A stretch of DNA of 64,000 bases, taken from assembly GCF_026262505.1 (NCBI RefSeq), contig NC_067207.1:13360082-13424081 (forward strand), in the 5' to 3' direction. The stretch's first letter is position 1; each line of letters starts with the position of its first letter. Origin of the DNA: Trichomonas vaginalis G3 (Eukaryota; Parabasalia; Trichomonadida; Trichomonadidae). The notes under the pieces are model-generated. The model worked only from the letters and a program-made list of their open reading frames with translations, had not been told where the DNA came from and ran no database searches. Position numbers and translations under genes: made by a program. This document shows positions 28,124 to 36,675 of this stretch, in pieces.

Positions 28124-28141
28124 TTTTATTCTAGATAAAAT
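28124..28141. promoter_or_regulatory. 18-bp bidirectional leader containing TTATTCTAGATAAAAT
   Basis: The two divergent genes at 28123 (-) and 28142 (+) are separated by only 18 bp. It reads near-symmetrically as TCTAGATAAAAT on plus and TCTAGAATAAAA on minus, so both starts see a CTAGA-TAAAA box. Confidence 0.55.
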
Positions 28142-28990
28142 ATGCTTTCAATAGAAAAAGAAAATTCAAGAGTTGCTACAACTAAACCATTAGATGAACT
28201 TTTTACTAATGTCGGTCAAAAGTTTGAGACAGAGACCGTAAAGCATGAAGGCTATCGTTTTGACTACCCATTAAGATGGCTAAGAGACCCATCTGTCACA
28301 AAAGCTATTGGCTTTCGTAGAATGAAGTTCATTTCAGAAGCCATACATGGTTTCCCATTTACGGTCGGTTTTGAAGTTCGATACTATAACAAAGAAAAAC
28401 GTATGTATGAGAAATTTGAACAGGGAAAACTTTTACAAGTTAGTTTGCTTGTAAACTTAGAAACAACTCTTCAAGCTTTTCAAGAAAAAATAAACGATAT
28501 CTATATCGAATATGCAAAACAGTATAACATTGACGAAGGAGAATACCATCTCGATATTATTTATGACAGGAAAAATGCAACTGTTAAAATCAATAGAATA
28601 GAAGACCTTGGAGAAAACGTTTATATTTCTACAAAATATAACAACTTGGCATGGTATAGATTTATGAGGATGTTAAATCAGCCTGCAGCATATCCAGTAC
28701 ACCCAGACTTTTATGAAGTCGAAAACCCTAATGGAACATATGAAAATATTTTCGACCCAGATGCTATTATTGTTCATGCTTCATTTTCTGGTGCGCAAAA
28801 CTCTTTCTTATGTCTGATGAATGATTTTTACGAAAAACCTACAAAGTTATACGAACCACCAAGTGGAAGTATTTCAGACTTTCAAGTATGGTTTACTACA
28901 GATGGAAGAAAAAGAATAATTCCATTATACCATGCGTTTTACTTAGAACTTAGTTTCATATACAACTACTATCGAACGGTAAAAATATAA
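28142..28990 (+). CDS. Maverick protein MLSIEKENSRVA..., 282 aa, possible virion protein
   Basis: An open frame. The N-terminal half is alpha/beta with VGFEVRYYNKEKRMYEKF. The C-terminal half is beta-rich, with IIVHASFSGAQNSFLCLMND, KLYEPPSGSISDFQVWF and FYLELSFIY. The second half resembles beta-sandwich virion decoration proteins, but no family is certain. Next to the fibre gene and sharing its bidirectional leader, so a virion role is likely. Confidence 0.55.
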   Translation: MLSIEKENSRVATTKPLDELFTNVGQKFETETVKHEGYRFDYPLRWLRDPSVTKAIGFRRMKFISEAIHGFPFTVGFEVRYYNKEKRMYEKFEQGKLLQVSLLVNLETTLQAFQEKINDIYIEYAKQYNIDEGEYHLDIIYDRKNATVKINRIEDLGENVYISTKYNNLAWYRFMRMLNQPAAYPVHPDFYEVENPNGTYENIFDPDAIIVHASFSGAQNSFLCLMNDFYEKPTKLYEPPSGSISDFQVWFTTDGRKRIIPLYHAFYLELSFIYNYYRTVKI

Positions 28991-28994
28991 TTTT

Positions 28995-29240
28995 TTAATA
29001 TACCGGTTGTGGTGTTGGATTTGGTTGCCAACTAGACTGTGGTGCAGGTTCAGGCTGTTGTATAACAGGAGCTTGTTCTTCTGGTTCAGGGTCTTTAGGT
29101 ATAATACCAACAAACTGACCTACCCTTTTACCAATATTTTTGACACCGTTCCAAATTCCTCTTCCTACGGTTTTTATTCCATTCCATATACCTCTTCCAA
29201 CATTTCGAAAGAAGTTTCCTATCTTACTGAAGAAACCCAT
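28995..29240 (-). CDS. MG-starting cationic amphipathic protein with GRGIWNGxK repeats, 81 aa
   Basis: An open frame. Starts MGFFSKIGNFFRNVGRGIWN, and GRGIWNG(I/V)K occurs twice in tandem, forming a cationic amphipathic segment up to about residue 45. The tail is Pro/Gln-rich. The overall design (myristoylation-type MG, amphipathic helix, polar tail) matches 25340-25741. Membrane penetration or lysis during entry is a plausible role; unproven. Confidence 0.6.
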   Translation of the reverse strand: MGFFSKIGNFFRNVGRGIWNGIKTVGRGIWNGVKNIGKRVGQFVGIIPKDPEPEEQAPVIQQPEPAPQSSWQPNPTPQPVY

Positions 29241-29258
29241 TTTACTATATGTAAAAAT

Positions 29259-29621
29259 CTAATGTCCGCCTAGTCTCTTACGTTTCCTGTTGAGTTCCAT
29301 AGCATTCTTTAACTGGAGCTCATACATTCTGTTTCTCCTCTGGTAGAAAACATATTCTGGGTCAACTCCTGTGTTCGCGTCATCTGCATAAAGTTGTTTA
29401 TATCCCACTTCAGGGTTTGTATAAAACTCTTTCCATCTCATATTTGCATACCATGGTGGCAAACCTAACGCAGCGTCATTTGACATGGCAGTTTGCATTT
29501 GTACATCTGTTGGCACTTGACCATAGTTTGCCATTGCAGTTTGTATTCTAACTTCATTTGGAATATTCTCTGGGTTTGGTTGTCCAGGTTGCTGTGCATT
29601 CGCTAAGTTCTGTGCGTCCAT
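29259..29621 (-). CDS. Small Maverick protein with internal repeat, 120 aa
   Basis: An open frame starting MDAQNLANAQQPGQPNPENI. A repeated module occurs twice (NEVRIQTAMANYGQVP and TDVQMQTAMSNDAALG). Then comes an aromatic region and a basic end NRKRKRLGGH. The LGGH end resembles a viral cysteine-protease processing site, but no such protease was identified. Function unknown. Confidence 0.5.
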   Translation of the reverse strand: MDAQNLANAQQPGQPNPENIPNEVRIQTAMANYGQVPTDVQMQTAMSNDAALGLPPWYANMRWKEFYTNPEVGYKQLYADDANTGVDPEYVFYQRRNRMYELQLKNAMELNRKRKRLGGH

Positions 29622-29644
29622 TTAATATTAGATAAAAATATCTC

Positions 29645-29776
29645 TTACGAGTACATATACTGAACATTTGCAGGCATTGGTTCATCTTCATATTCTCTGT
29701 ACTTTTCTGCCACGTCAAATAAATAAATGACACAATGGAAAAAACCTAAAACAAGTAGTCCTATTTCAAACCACAT
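29645..29776 (-). CDS. 43-aa single-pass membrane protein
   Basis: Reads MWFEIGLLVLGFFHCVIYLF, then a polar acidic tail (EKYREYEDEPMPANVQYMYS) and stop. One clear hydrophobic segment followed by a cytosolic-type tail. Its start overlaps the last codons of the methyltransferase gene (29761) by 16 bp, a tight arrangement in favour of a real gene. Too short for firm assignment. Confidence 0.5.
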   Translation of the reverse strand: MWFEIGLLVLGFFHCVIYLFDVAEKYREYEDEPMPANVQYMYS

Positions 29777-30579
29777 TTACTTACTAATAAAATTTCTTTA
29801 TTGTGACACTTTCTCCGGTTTATAGGACCTCTCTCATATTCTATCTTGTCATATCTAAACTCATAGTCATGTATGTCCTCTAACCATCTCATAACGGTTT
29901 CCAAACCACTTTTATCGGATGTAAAGTAAAAGCATGGATGGTTATGTATAACGTCTAAAGTTTCTAAAGAGTCTCTCAAAGTCCAGTCTACTTGGTATTG
30001 AAAATCCCATGTGTTATAGAACGGCGGGTCCACTATAAAGAAAACATTTTCCTTGTCTTTATATTTTTCATACAAATCTGTCCAATGACATCTCACAAAC
30101 TCTATACCCTCAATATATTTTTCTATGTCCTCTTTGAAAACATTTGTATAGTTAAGATATAAAACTTTTGACATAAGTGTTTCAATGTCATGAACTCTTA
30201 TAGAACCACTATATAATAGTCTAGCAGATATACTATCCCAGTCTATATATTCTGCTTTTTTCAAAACCTCTCTCACAATATTTTTCTTATCTAATGGTAT
30301 ACGTTCCATCTTACCTATAGGTATCTTTTCTTTTAACTCTTTCAATATATTGTTTGTGTCTGGAATATGTTTGAGACGGTCCATATAGTTGTCGAAGTCA
30401 TTGCATATAATCTTTGAGTCTGGGAATATTGTATGACATAAATGGGATATATAGAAACTTCCACCGAACAAATCTACAAATGTTAGACCATTCGGTAGTT
30501 TCTTAAGTTCTCTCAATATAATATCTTTACATTTACTCTTATTTCCAAAGAACGGTAACGGTGGTTTTGTAAAATTCAT
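29761..30579 (-). CDS. D12-class DNA adenine methyltransferase
   Basis: An open frame of 272 codons. PFFGNKSK near the N-terminus matches the P-F-x-G-x-K motif of Dam-type enzymes, FVDLFGGSF matches the AdoMet-binding motif I, and IVDPPFYNTW matches the DPPY catalytic motif. The order is that of the D12 (alpha) class N6-adenine methyltransferases. It would methylate adenine in DNA, and N6-methyladenine is reported in T. vaginalis. It might mark element DNA or protect it from a nuclease. Leader ATATATAAATG. Confidence 0.85.
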   Translation of the reverse strand: MNFTKPPLPFFGNKSKCKDIILRELKKLPNGLTFVDLFGGSFYISHLCHTIFPDSKIICNDFDNYMDRLKHIPDTNNILKELKEKIPIGKMERIPLDKKNIVREVLKKAEYIDWDSISARLLYSGSIRVHDIETLMSKVLYLNYTNVFKEDIEKYIEGIEFVRCHWTDLYEKYKDKENVFFIVDPPFYNTWDFQYQVDWTLRDSLETLDVIHNHPCFYFTSDKSGLETVMRWLEDIHDYEFRYDKIEYERGPINRRKCHNKEILLVSKCGLK

Positions 30580-30721
30580 TTATATATAATAATAAAAATG
30601 TTTTTTTCCTGAAAAGTGACAGAAAAGTGACAAAACATGAAAACATATATAATTTGTGAAAAGCGACACATTATATAATGTTTTCGACCCAGAAGAAGGC
30701 TTCTTCCCAGAAGCAATGGAG
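30580..30721. other. Right subterminal region of Maverick A
   Basis: AT-rich, with repeated AAAAGTGACA (near 30613 and 30625) and AAAAGCGACA (30658). The same AAAAGTGxCA string precedes several genes elsewhere in the element. A short open stretch from 30678 enters the terminal repeat and mirrors the tail of the leftmost gene; not called as a gene. Confidence 0.5.
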
Positions 30722-30861
30722 GAAGAAGAAGAGTCCTCCGAATTCACACCAGAAGACTAACAATTTTCCGAATAAAAACTTCATTTATACTAAACATCTT
30801 CGGGGCTAGAGGGCACGAAGTGCCTGGAAGCCCCACTACCTTTTTTTTTTTTTTTTTTTTT
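30722..30861 (-). repeat. Maverick A right terminal inverted repeat
   Basis: Ends in a T-run and is the inverted partner of 6211-6350. Its inner part holds the same gene-tail sequence (codons for EESSEFTPED) as the left end, so the repeat includes a bit of coding sequence. Confidence 0.9.
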
Positions 30862-30867
30862 TTTAGT
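30862..30867 (+). repeat. Target-site duplication of Maverick A, right copy (TTTAGT)
   Basis: Matches 6205-6210. Its first three T bases merge with the terminal T-run, so the exact edge could shift by up to three bases. Confidence 0.78.
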
Positions 30868-31114
30868 ATATAATATTTATTACTAATTTATTTAATAATG
30901 TCGCGCTTTCTTACGAATTCATGACTTAAAAAACGTAAGAAAAAATTTTTATATCATCTATATATAGAAGATGTGAAAATATACCTTCATCTATATATAG
31001 ACGTAACAAAAAAAGTCACTAAACCCTTCCGCATATACTACTTAAGTATTGAAATTATTTTTTTTTCTGAGCTATCGTTTTTCAACTAAGATCTAAACAA
31101 CTATAAAAAAAATT
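30868..31114. other. AT-rich intergenic region between Maverick A and the beta-barrel gene
   Basis: No gene seen. Contains a 9-bp inverted repeat (TTTCTTACG ... CGTAAGAAA, about 30911-30946) and two copies of catctatatatag (near 30955 and 30987), the latter shared with 6131. May include residual sequence of element X and the promoter of the host gene. No clear TCAYWW initiator was found close to the ATG at 31115. Confidence 0.5.
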
Positions 31115-32032
31115 ATGTTGAGTTCGTTCTTACATACAAACTTACGCCACCAGGAGATTTTTGATGTTGGTGCATTCAGTGGTCTGAATATCACATTTGA
31201 TTCACCAACACAATCGAAAGATACTACAATTTCAACAGTAATTTTCCTTCAACCTCTTTCAATTTCTATTGTTCGAGGAGAAGGCGGCAAACCAGAAACA
31301 AGAAGTAACCAAACTACTAATGTTAAGTTTAATTACCAAAAAACAAATGAAAAAGGAAGTATTATTATGAATCTTGGTACATCTCAATTTTTCTTTGTAA
31401 ATATCAAACCAATTCCAAATATTGGCTTCTCAGCTCAAGCCAGTGTTAACAGAGGCTCAGTTTGTCCTTCAATTGGAACAAATCTTGTGGGCAAACACTT
31501 CTATTTCAGAAGTATGTTGACAATGGTCGGCCAGAAATTGATTTCTGTCACCGATAACAAGTTCAATTTCTTTGATGTCAACAGAATTTCAACAATTGAT
31601 ACATCAATCAACCTCGGACGTAATGATTTCAGTGCCGGCTTACAGATTGTCAGAAGGTTCCTCGGAGAAAACTCACGATGGGCTTATTCTGTATTAGTTC
31701 AGAAAGAATGGGATAATAATAACTCTGCATTTGATATTGCAGCAGTTGCTGATCCTCTTTTCAATTTATGTCTAAGATACCAACGCCAAGTTAATCCAAA
31801 TTGGAAGTTTGGCATTACATTTGCTACATCTAAGTATATTGAGCCACGCCTTCAACTTACATGCAAGGCAAACCTCGGAAAATCAACAGTTCATTCTTCT
31901 ATCCTCACAACAGGCGTGGTTGAATCAAAGTTTACAAGCAAAGTTTCAGATACTTTCACCATTACTGTTGCAAGCATCCTCGATCATCCAGCTAAGAACT
32001 ACAAGCTTGGTCTAGGATTTTACTCCCAATAA
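31115..32032 (+). CDS. Tom40/VDAC-like hydrogenosomal beta-barrel protein
   Basis: An open frame of 305 codons. The chain is a succession of amphipathic beta strands with alternating polar and hydrophobic residues, no signal peptide and no long hydrophobic helix. The C-terminus KLGLGFYSQ resembles the outer-membrane beta-signal. Length (305) and strand pattern fit the eukaryotic porin-3 superfamily (Tom40/VDAC). In trichomonads such proteins form translocation pores in the hydrogenosome outer membrane. Tom40 is favoured over VDAC, but the distinction is not certain from the sequence alone. Host gene with GC and codon use higher than the nearby element DNA. Confidence 0.65.
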   Translation: MLSSFLHTNLRHQEIFDVGAFSGLNITFDSPTQSKDTTISTVIFLQPLSISIVRGEGGKPETRSNQTTNVKFNYQKTNEKGSIIMNLGTSQFFFVNIKPIPNIGFSAQASVNRGSVCPSIGTNLVGKHFYFRSMLTMVGQKLISVTDNKFNFFDVNRISTIDTSINLGRNDFSAGLQIVRRFLGENSRWAYSVLVQKEWDNNNSAFDIAAVADPLFNLCLRYQRQVNPNWKFGITFATSKYIEPRLQLTCKANLGKSTVHSSILTTGVVESKFTSKVSDTFTITVASILDHPAKNYKLGLGFYSQ

Positions 32033-33187
32033 GTTCATATATAGAGTATAAAATATTATATTTTTTTAAGTTTTTCTTCCGATTTTTTTTAAAAAAAAAC
32101 AAATTTCTTGTGATTACTAATTTTAAAATTTTAGAAGCATCTTGTTGAGAAGTAAAGTACTCCCATAAAAAGTGAAACCCCTCTTCTTTTTTCCTAGGGT
32201 TACTGATCGCTTCCTTTCTGATCGTTATGCCAGAAATGAACGAATTGATTGGTACAGCCTAATTTATTACTCCAATTGGCAACTATTCTGTATAGTATAC
32301 TTAACTGTATTGCCAGTTATTCTACAGAATTATGCAATTTAAAATCAACTTAGTTAATTTTAATTATATTGCAACAGAACTCCTACATAAAGATAGCGTC
32401 AAGATTGCACATGCCAATTCCCCAAATTAAAAATTGAAATTTTGCATCTCGAAAATGCAACGACAAAATTCCTCGTAATTTTGGGTTTTTTACGTCTATT
32501 ATGATACATATTCAAATAACTTGAATATAGAAAAAGTTACTAAAATTTGAGGAAATTATTGCAATAAGAAAAAAAAAGTCGACTTTTATATATAAGTCAC
32601 TTATGAATTACAATGACCTCTATAAGGAGTGCACAGTACCACGTATAATCGTTTGATATTTCTGAATTCAATTTTATACATTTTAACTAGAATATTCATT
32701 ACTCAAATCTAGACGATAGTTACTACAGTTTTACGAATGCAGTACGCTTCCATTCATCTTTTTACTTGTTGTTGTTGAAATAAAATCATTATTATTTTAC
32801 TATCTTAAAATAAGAATTTTGTTATGGTAATAATATTTTTGACGACAGTTATGACATTATATCAACTCTGAAATGAGTTTTTATCAAATATGATATCTTA
32901 ATCAAAAATTAGATGTTTTTTTTATAAGTGAAAACGAGTACATTTGATGATTTAACCAATTATACAGTGATTTTATTTTCCAAATTTTTCTTGAAATTGA
33001 TTTTTTCATGAGAAAAATCAAAAATTTGATTTTTATTTTTGAATTTTTGATTTTTTTTGGAATTTTGAGTTGATCAATTAAGCAGAATGAGTTATGTGAA
33101 TGTTTTATATATCTCACAAGGTGGTAAATTAAAGGTAAATAGTTTATCCCCTTCTTATTTTTATTAGACCCTTGGAAATTTTTCTTT
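32033..33187. other. Long AT-rich intergenic region, no gene seen
   Basis: Over 1.1 kb of AT-rich sequence with T/A homopolymers. Open frames in it (for example 32902-33117 on the minus strand) are low-complexity and not credible. It should hold the 3' end of the beta-barrel gene and the promoter of the tetraspanin gene. Confidence 0.6.
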
Positions 33188-33826
33188 ATGAGGCATGCAC
33201 GGCCTCAAATTTTATTTCTAAGTTTCTTAGGACTGGGATCAATCATTAGCATTTTATCAATATGGCTCACAAGTGATTGGCTTTGCAAGTCAGGTTTGTA
33301 TTTTTTGAACCGAAATCCACAATTATTATCATTTTTCACATGTTTCTGTTATTTCATAACAGGAACTTCGTTCTTATACATATATTTCACGAAAATATTC
33401 TGTTTCTTTTACATTGGGTGCATCTTTTCTATCATATCAGCGATTATCGATTTTTACACAGGGTTAGTTTGGATATTAAGTCCAGATGTATTCTTCTCAC
33501 AATTGGAAAAGAAATGGGAGAAGAACATAAACTCTGCAATACTAACTCCACTTCAACATCGATTAAGATGCTGTGGATTTAAAATGGTACACGATTTTCC
33601 CGGCGATTTATGCTCAGAAACCGACAAAAGTCCATGTCTCAGAGTACTAATCTCAACTTATTCTTCGAGTTTACGATCATGCGGCGCTTTTAGCGTTATT
33701 AATGCAGGCATCCATATGTTCATGGTCGCATTACTCTATTTGTCCTGCAAACAGATTCTTAAAAAGAAAAAAGTTAAATTGCAAACGCAGAACATTCCAA
33801 CGCGTACTGCTAACTCAATGCTATAG
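33188..33826 (+). CDS. Tetraspanin (copy 1, open)
   Basis: An open frame of 212 codons. Four membrane segments are visible at roughly residues 7-27, 44-66, 68-95 and 165-187. Between segments 3 and 4 is the large extracellular loop with the tetraspanin CCG motif at residues 128-130, partner cysteines at 142 and 150 and a further cysteine at 165. A lysine-rich cytosolic tail follows. Tetraspanins organise membrane proteins and are linked to adherence and exosomes in T. vaginalis. Same strand as the beta-barrel gene. A second, frameshifted copy lies at 52234. Confidence 0.85.
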   Translation: MRHARPQILFLSFLGLGSIISILSIWLTSDWLCKSGLYFLNRNPQLLSFFTCFCYFITGTSFLYIYFTKIFCFFYIGCIFSIISAIIDFYTGLVWILSPDVFFSQLEKKWEKNINSAILTPLQHRLRCCGFKMVHDFPGDLCSETDKSPCLRVLISTYSSSLRSCGAFSVINAGIHMFMVALLYLSCKQILKKKKVKLQTQNIPTRTANSML

Positions 33827-34016
33827 ATTTTCTTACTTCTTTTTGTCTTGTTTATATTAAAATAAATATGTTATGTATGTTATAATAATTTCAATTTTTT
33901 TTTGAATAATACAAAAACGATAAATAGTAAAGTAAAAGAAAAAACTACGAAAAAAGGTAAAGAGGTGTATTATTTTTTTTAATAAAGAAAAGATTGTGTA
34001 TAAAATGAACTAAATC

Positions 34017-35258
34017 TTAAAATCCAGTTCTGAATTCATAACTTCCAGCCTTAGAAATGTACTTAATTCCCTTGTAAAGCCTCTCAGCCTCAAGATCAAG
34101 GTGGTCAACTTTGAATCCCGATGGGATTGCGCCGGTGACGCTGAACTGGGCTGTTACGACTGGATGGCGACCGCAAAGCTCGAAGCCTTGCTCTGTAGAA
34201 GCACTACCTTTGAATGTAATCGTTTCTTTCTTACTGAAGAATGGAATATTCCATGTAACAACGTTTGTCTTCGAATCAAATGAAGCGCGGCCTTCAGGAG
34301 CAGCAAGAGATGGGGTATTGACACCTCTTGGGAACTCGAATTCGATAACAATATTTTCGATACCTTTTGAAAGGTTTTGATCAGGACGTAAAGCAATTTC
34401 GAATGTAACTGAGCCCTTAGACCATGTGAATTTAGGAACAAGCCAGATTGGTGCATTAATTTGTGCAGATGTTAAACGATATTTAAGTAAAACAAACTTG
34501 CCTTCTGGTGGAATGAAAGGAATGACTTTGGCATCTGGTGTGTCTACCATAGCGCAGCGGTGGAAGCAGACGTCTTCAAAGTGTGTTGAAGGCATCATCA
34601 CGAGTTTAGCCATTGGCTTGCCAGAAAGGCGTGAGCTAACCTGTATTTCACCACGAATATGTGAAAAGTCAACGCGGCCATTCGAGGAAACAACTAAATC
34701 AATCGTTTCAACAAAATCAAGTAAGATTTCATTTGTAAGCCTTTTAACGCCCATTTGACGCCATGGAGTGTCGAGATCGAACTGGATCTTGTTGGATCCG
34801 CGGACCTTTGGATCTGGTGGTGGGCGGTTGATGACTGTTGAAATTGAATTTCCTTCGTCTAAGAATGGGAAACCGTAGTCGACTGCAAGATCAAGAATTT
34901 GATAAACTTGTGGGTATTCGTCTTTGACTGAAATTTCTGTTGCTCCCTTTGCAAGAAGGTCTTCAATGAGGCTGCCAATGTGTTGAAGCAATGAAATCGC
35001 AAATTGAGCAAAATCATCACCTTCACAAACTCCAACAACCCAAATCTCATTTTGCTTATGAAGTAAAATAGTGAAATCGCCATTTTCTATGATTGCTGGA
35101 ACTTGACTTCCTTTTGTTTGAATTGCTAAGAGAGCTTGTTCGATCTCGGTCCTAGAAACTTTCTCCTTATACTGCTTTTCAATTAAAATGACGCCCTGAT
35201 TGTTGACCAAAAAGACACTGCTGAGCATCGCTTGATTGTAAATTTCTATCGTTTTCAT
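34017..35258 (-). CDS. AP-3 complex mu subunit (medium adaptin), copy 1
   Basis: An open frame of 413 codons. An N-terminal longin-like domain (about residues 1-140, from SSVFLVNNQGVILIEKQYKE) is followed by a linker. The mu-homology domain begins at PWRQMGVKRLTNEILLDFVE; it also contains GEIQVSSRLSGKP and PFIPPEGKFVLLKYRL and ends RLYKGIKYISKAGSYEFRT. These segments resemble AP-3 mu (SGMP, FIPPDGNF, YKPFKGVKY-TKAGKF) more than AP-1 or AP-2 mu. It would recognise tyrosine signals in cargo for vesicle traffic to lysosome-like compartments. Convergent with the tetraspanin gene. A frameshifted copy lies at 53064. Confidence 0.85.
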   Translation of the reverse strand: MKTIEIYNQAMLSSVFLVNNQGVILIEKQYKEKVSRTEIEQALLAIQTKGSQVPAIIENGDFTILLHKQNEIWVVGVCEGDDFAQFAISLLQHIGSLIEDLLAKGATEISVKDEYPQVYQILDLAVDYGFPFLDEGNSISTVINRPPPDPKVRGSNKIQFDLDTPWRQMGVKRLTNEILLDFVETIDLVVSSNGRVDFSHIRGEIQVSSRLSGKPMAKLVMMPSTHFEDVCFHRCAMVDTPDAKVIPFIPPEGKFVLLKYRLTSAQINAPIWLVPKFTWSKGSVTFEIALRPDQNLSKGIENIVIEFEFPRGVNTPSLAAPEGRASFDSKTNVVTWNIPFFSKKETITFKGSASTEQGFELCGRHPVVTAQFSVTGAIPSGFKVDHLDLEAERLYKGIKYISKAGSYEFRTGF

Positions 35259-35289
35259 AGATCATCGGTTTGACATTGTTTTAAGGGTG

Positions 35290-35326
35290 CACCCGTATGT
35301 ACGTTTATTTGAGAGGAGGAGGATTA
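35290..35326 (+). repeat. 37-bp direct repeat, first copy (in TTAA element)
   Basis: Runs from CACCCGTATGTACGTTTATT to GAGGATTA and is repeated at 35671-35707. Confidence 0.85.
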
Positions 35327-35670
35327 CCCTCTCAATTTTGAGGGATTCGTTAGTTTATTTTCTCGATGAATATGCAATAAAATTTGATTTTTACCTTATC
35401 AATATACTTCATATAATATACACATGTTCATGTAAAAACTTTTTTCCAAAATCCTCAGGAATTAAGGGATTTTTGAATTTTAAGAATTTTTTTCGAATTT
35501 TTTCGAAAAAAAATATTTTCAGAACAGCCTTAACGGCTAAGATTTAGGAACAATGTTAAGTTTCAAAAAGAAAGGAGGTCTGATATAGACAACATATATC
35601 GTTGAAGGTTGAAAAAATCTCTAATATTTGAGCCCAAAATTTCAAATTTTAATTTTTTGAAAAAAGAGGC

Positions 35671-35707
35671 CACCCGTATGTACGTTTATTTGAGAGGAGG
35701 AGGATTA
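35671..35707 (+). repeat. 37-bp direct repeat, second copy
   Basis: Identical or near-identical to 35290-35326; also seen near 54723 in the duplicated block. Confidence 0.85.
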
Positions 35708-36675
35708 TATTTTTGAAAGGGTGAAACATTATGAATATGTTAATTATATAATAATATGTATTATTATAAAAAAGAAAAAACAAAGCACGTTAAAATTTTT
35801 CTTTCTTGATTTTTTACAAAATCTACTTAGAATTATGCAAAATATGACTAAATAATTATAAATTTCAAGTTAAATTTTAATTTTGATAAATAATTTAAAT
35901 TTCAAAATATCAAGTTCAGTTCGACTATGTATGTAGTAATTCCTCAATAAAGTGCCAAAACCCTATTAAAATATATGAACATTTTCAACATTTTAATGTT
36001 TTTATTTAAAAATTTGATGGAATATGAGCTTCAAACAATTATTATGTAAATAAAAATAATTAAATATATGTATTTATTCGTATTACAACCGTAGTAAGTC
36101 GATTCTTCCTTTCTTCTACTGAGGTTTGAATTTGATTTCGAATTGTAAAGAGATTCAAAGGGAAAATACTAGCGGATAAAAACTACCTCCATGAAAGGGT
36201 CAGAATGGAGTCAAGTTGTATTTTTTGATATTTTTTGCTTTTCGAGCCTAAATAGGTAGCCAAGATAATGCCTAAAAATAAGGTTCTATATTCTGAAGTT
36301 TACATGATCCTCTCGTGTGCACCCTTAATATCGTCAGATAAAATAGCATGTTTTGATAGGCTACTGAATATGTACAACATTTAAAAAAAAAAAAAAAAAA
36401 AAAAAAAGGTAGTGGGGCCTCCAGGCACTTCGTGCCCTCTAGCCCTGAAGATGTTTAGTATAACTTTGTCCGGACAAGTAAGGGTCTATCGTCGCTACAG
36501 GAAAAGTTACGGGCGTTCCAAGGAAGTATACTTTGAGAAGCCTTTTCTCCATTTTAAAACAAGATAGGACGGTTATTTTACAAAACTGACAACACTTTGA
36601 CCGAGTAGTTTTTTGAGCTGAACAAAAAGTGTCATATAAACATCTGTCAAAAACCGCTTTTTAACTTCACTTAAA

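Larger units (their letters stand above)
6211..30861. mobile_element. Maverick/Polinton A, full-length ends, about 24.65 kb
   Basis: Bounded by ~140-bp terminal inverted repeats with homopolymer tips and a 6-bp target duplication. It carries the Polinton hallmark genes: retroviral-type integrase, B-family DNA polymerase, packaging ATPase, and capsid and penton candidates. It adds an SF3 helicase, KilA-N, HNH, adenine methyltransferase and a phage-like fibre. I did not find an adenain-type protease. The termini look whole. Several left and middle genes are broken (very roughly two to three dozen breaks in total), while those in the right-hand 5 kb are open. The near-identity of its terminal repeats to each other and to Maverick B indicates recent insertion. 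Confidence 0.93.
35285..36324. mobile_element. TTAA-flanked non-autonomous element, 1040 bp, copy 1
   Basis: Begins GGGTGCAC and ends GTGCACCC, perfect 8-bp inverted termini, flanked on both sides by TTAA (35281-35284, 36325-36328). It is AT-rich with no credible gene. A 37-bp stretch (from CACCCGTATGTACG) just inside the left end is repeated internally at 35671-35707. TTAA targets are typical of piggyBac-like transposons, so a MITE-like element is inferred. It lies downstream of AP-3 mu and just left of Maverick B. Confidence 0.55.

Noticed and set aside
31070-31114. TCAACT as a trichomonad initiator for the beta-barrel gene
   Set aside because: Position +2 is A rather than a pyrimidine, and it lies about 30 bases from the ATG; too weak to call.
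32902-33117. 71-codon minus-strand ORF in the intergenic region
   Set aside because: Low-complexity Lys/Ile/Ser string in AT-rich DNA.
35287-35547. 86-codon ORF inside the TTAA element
   Set aside because: Starts at the element tip, AT-rich composition, no recognisable domain; not conserved as a gene.
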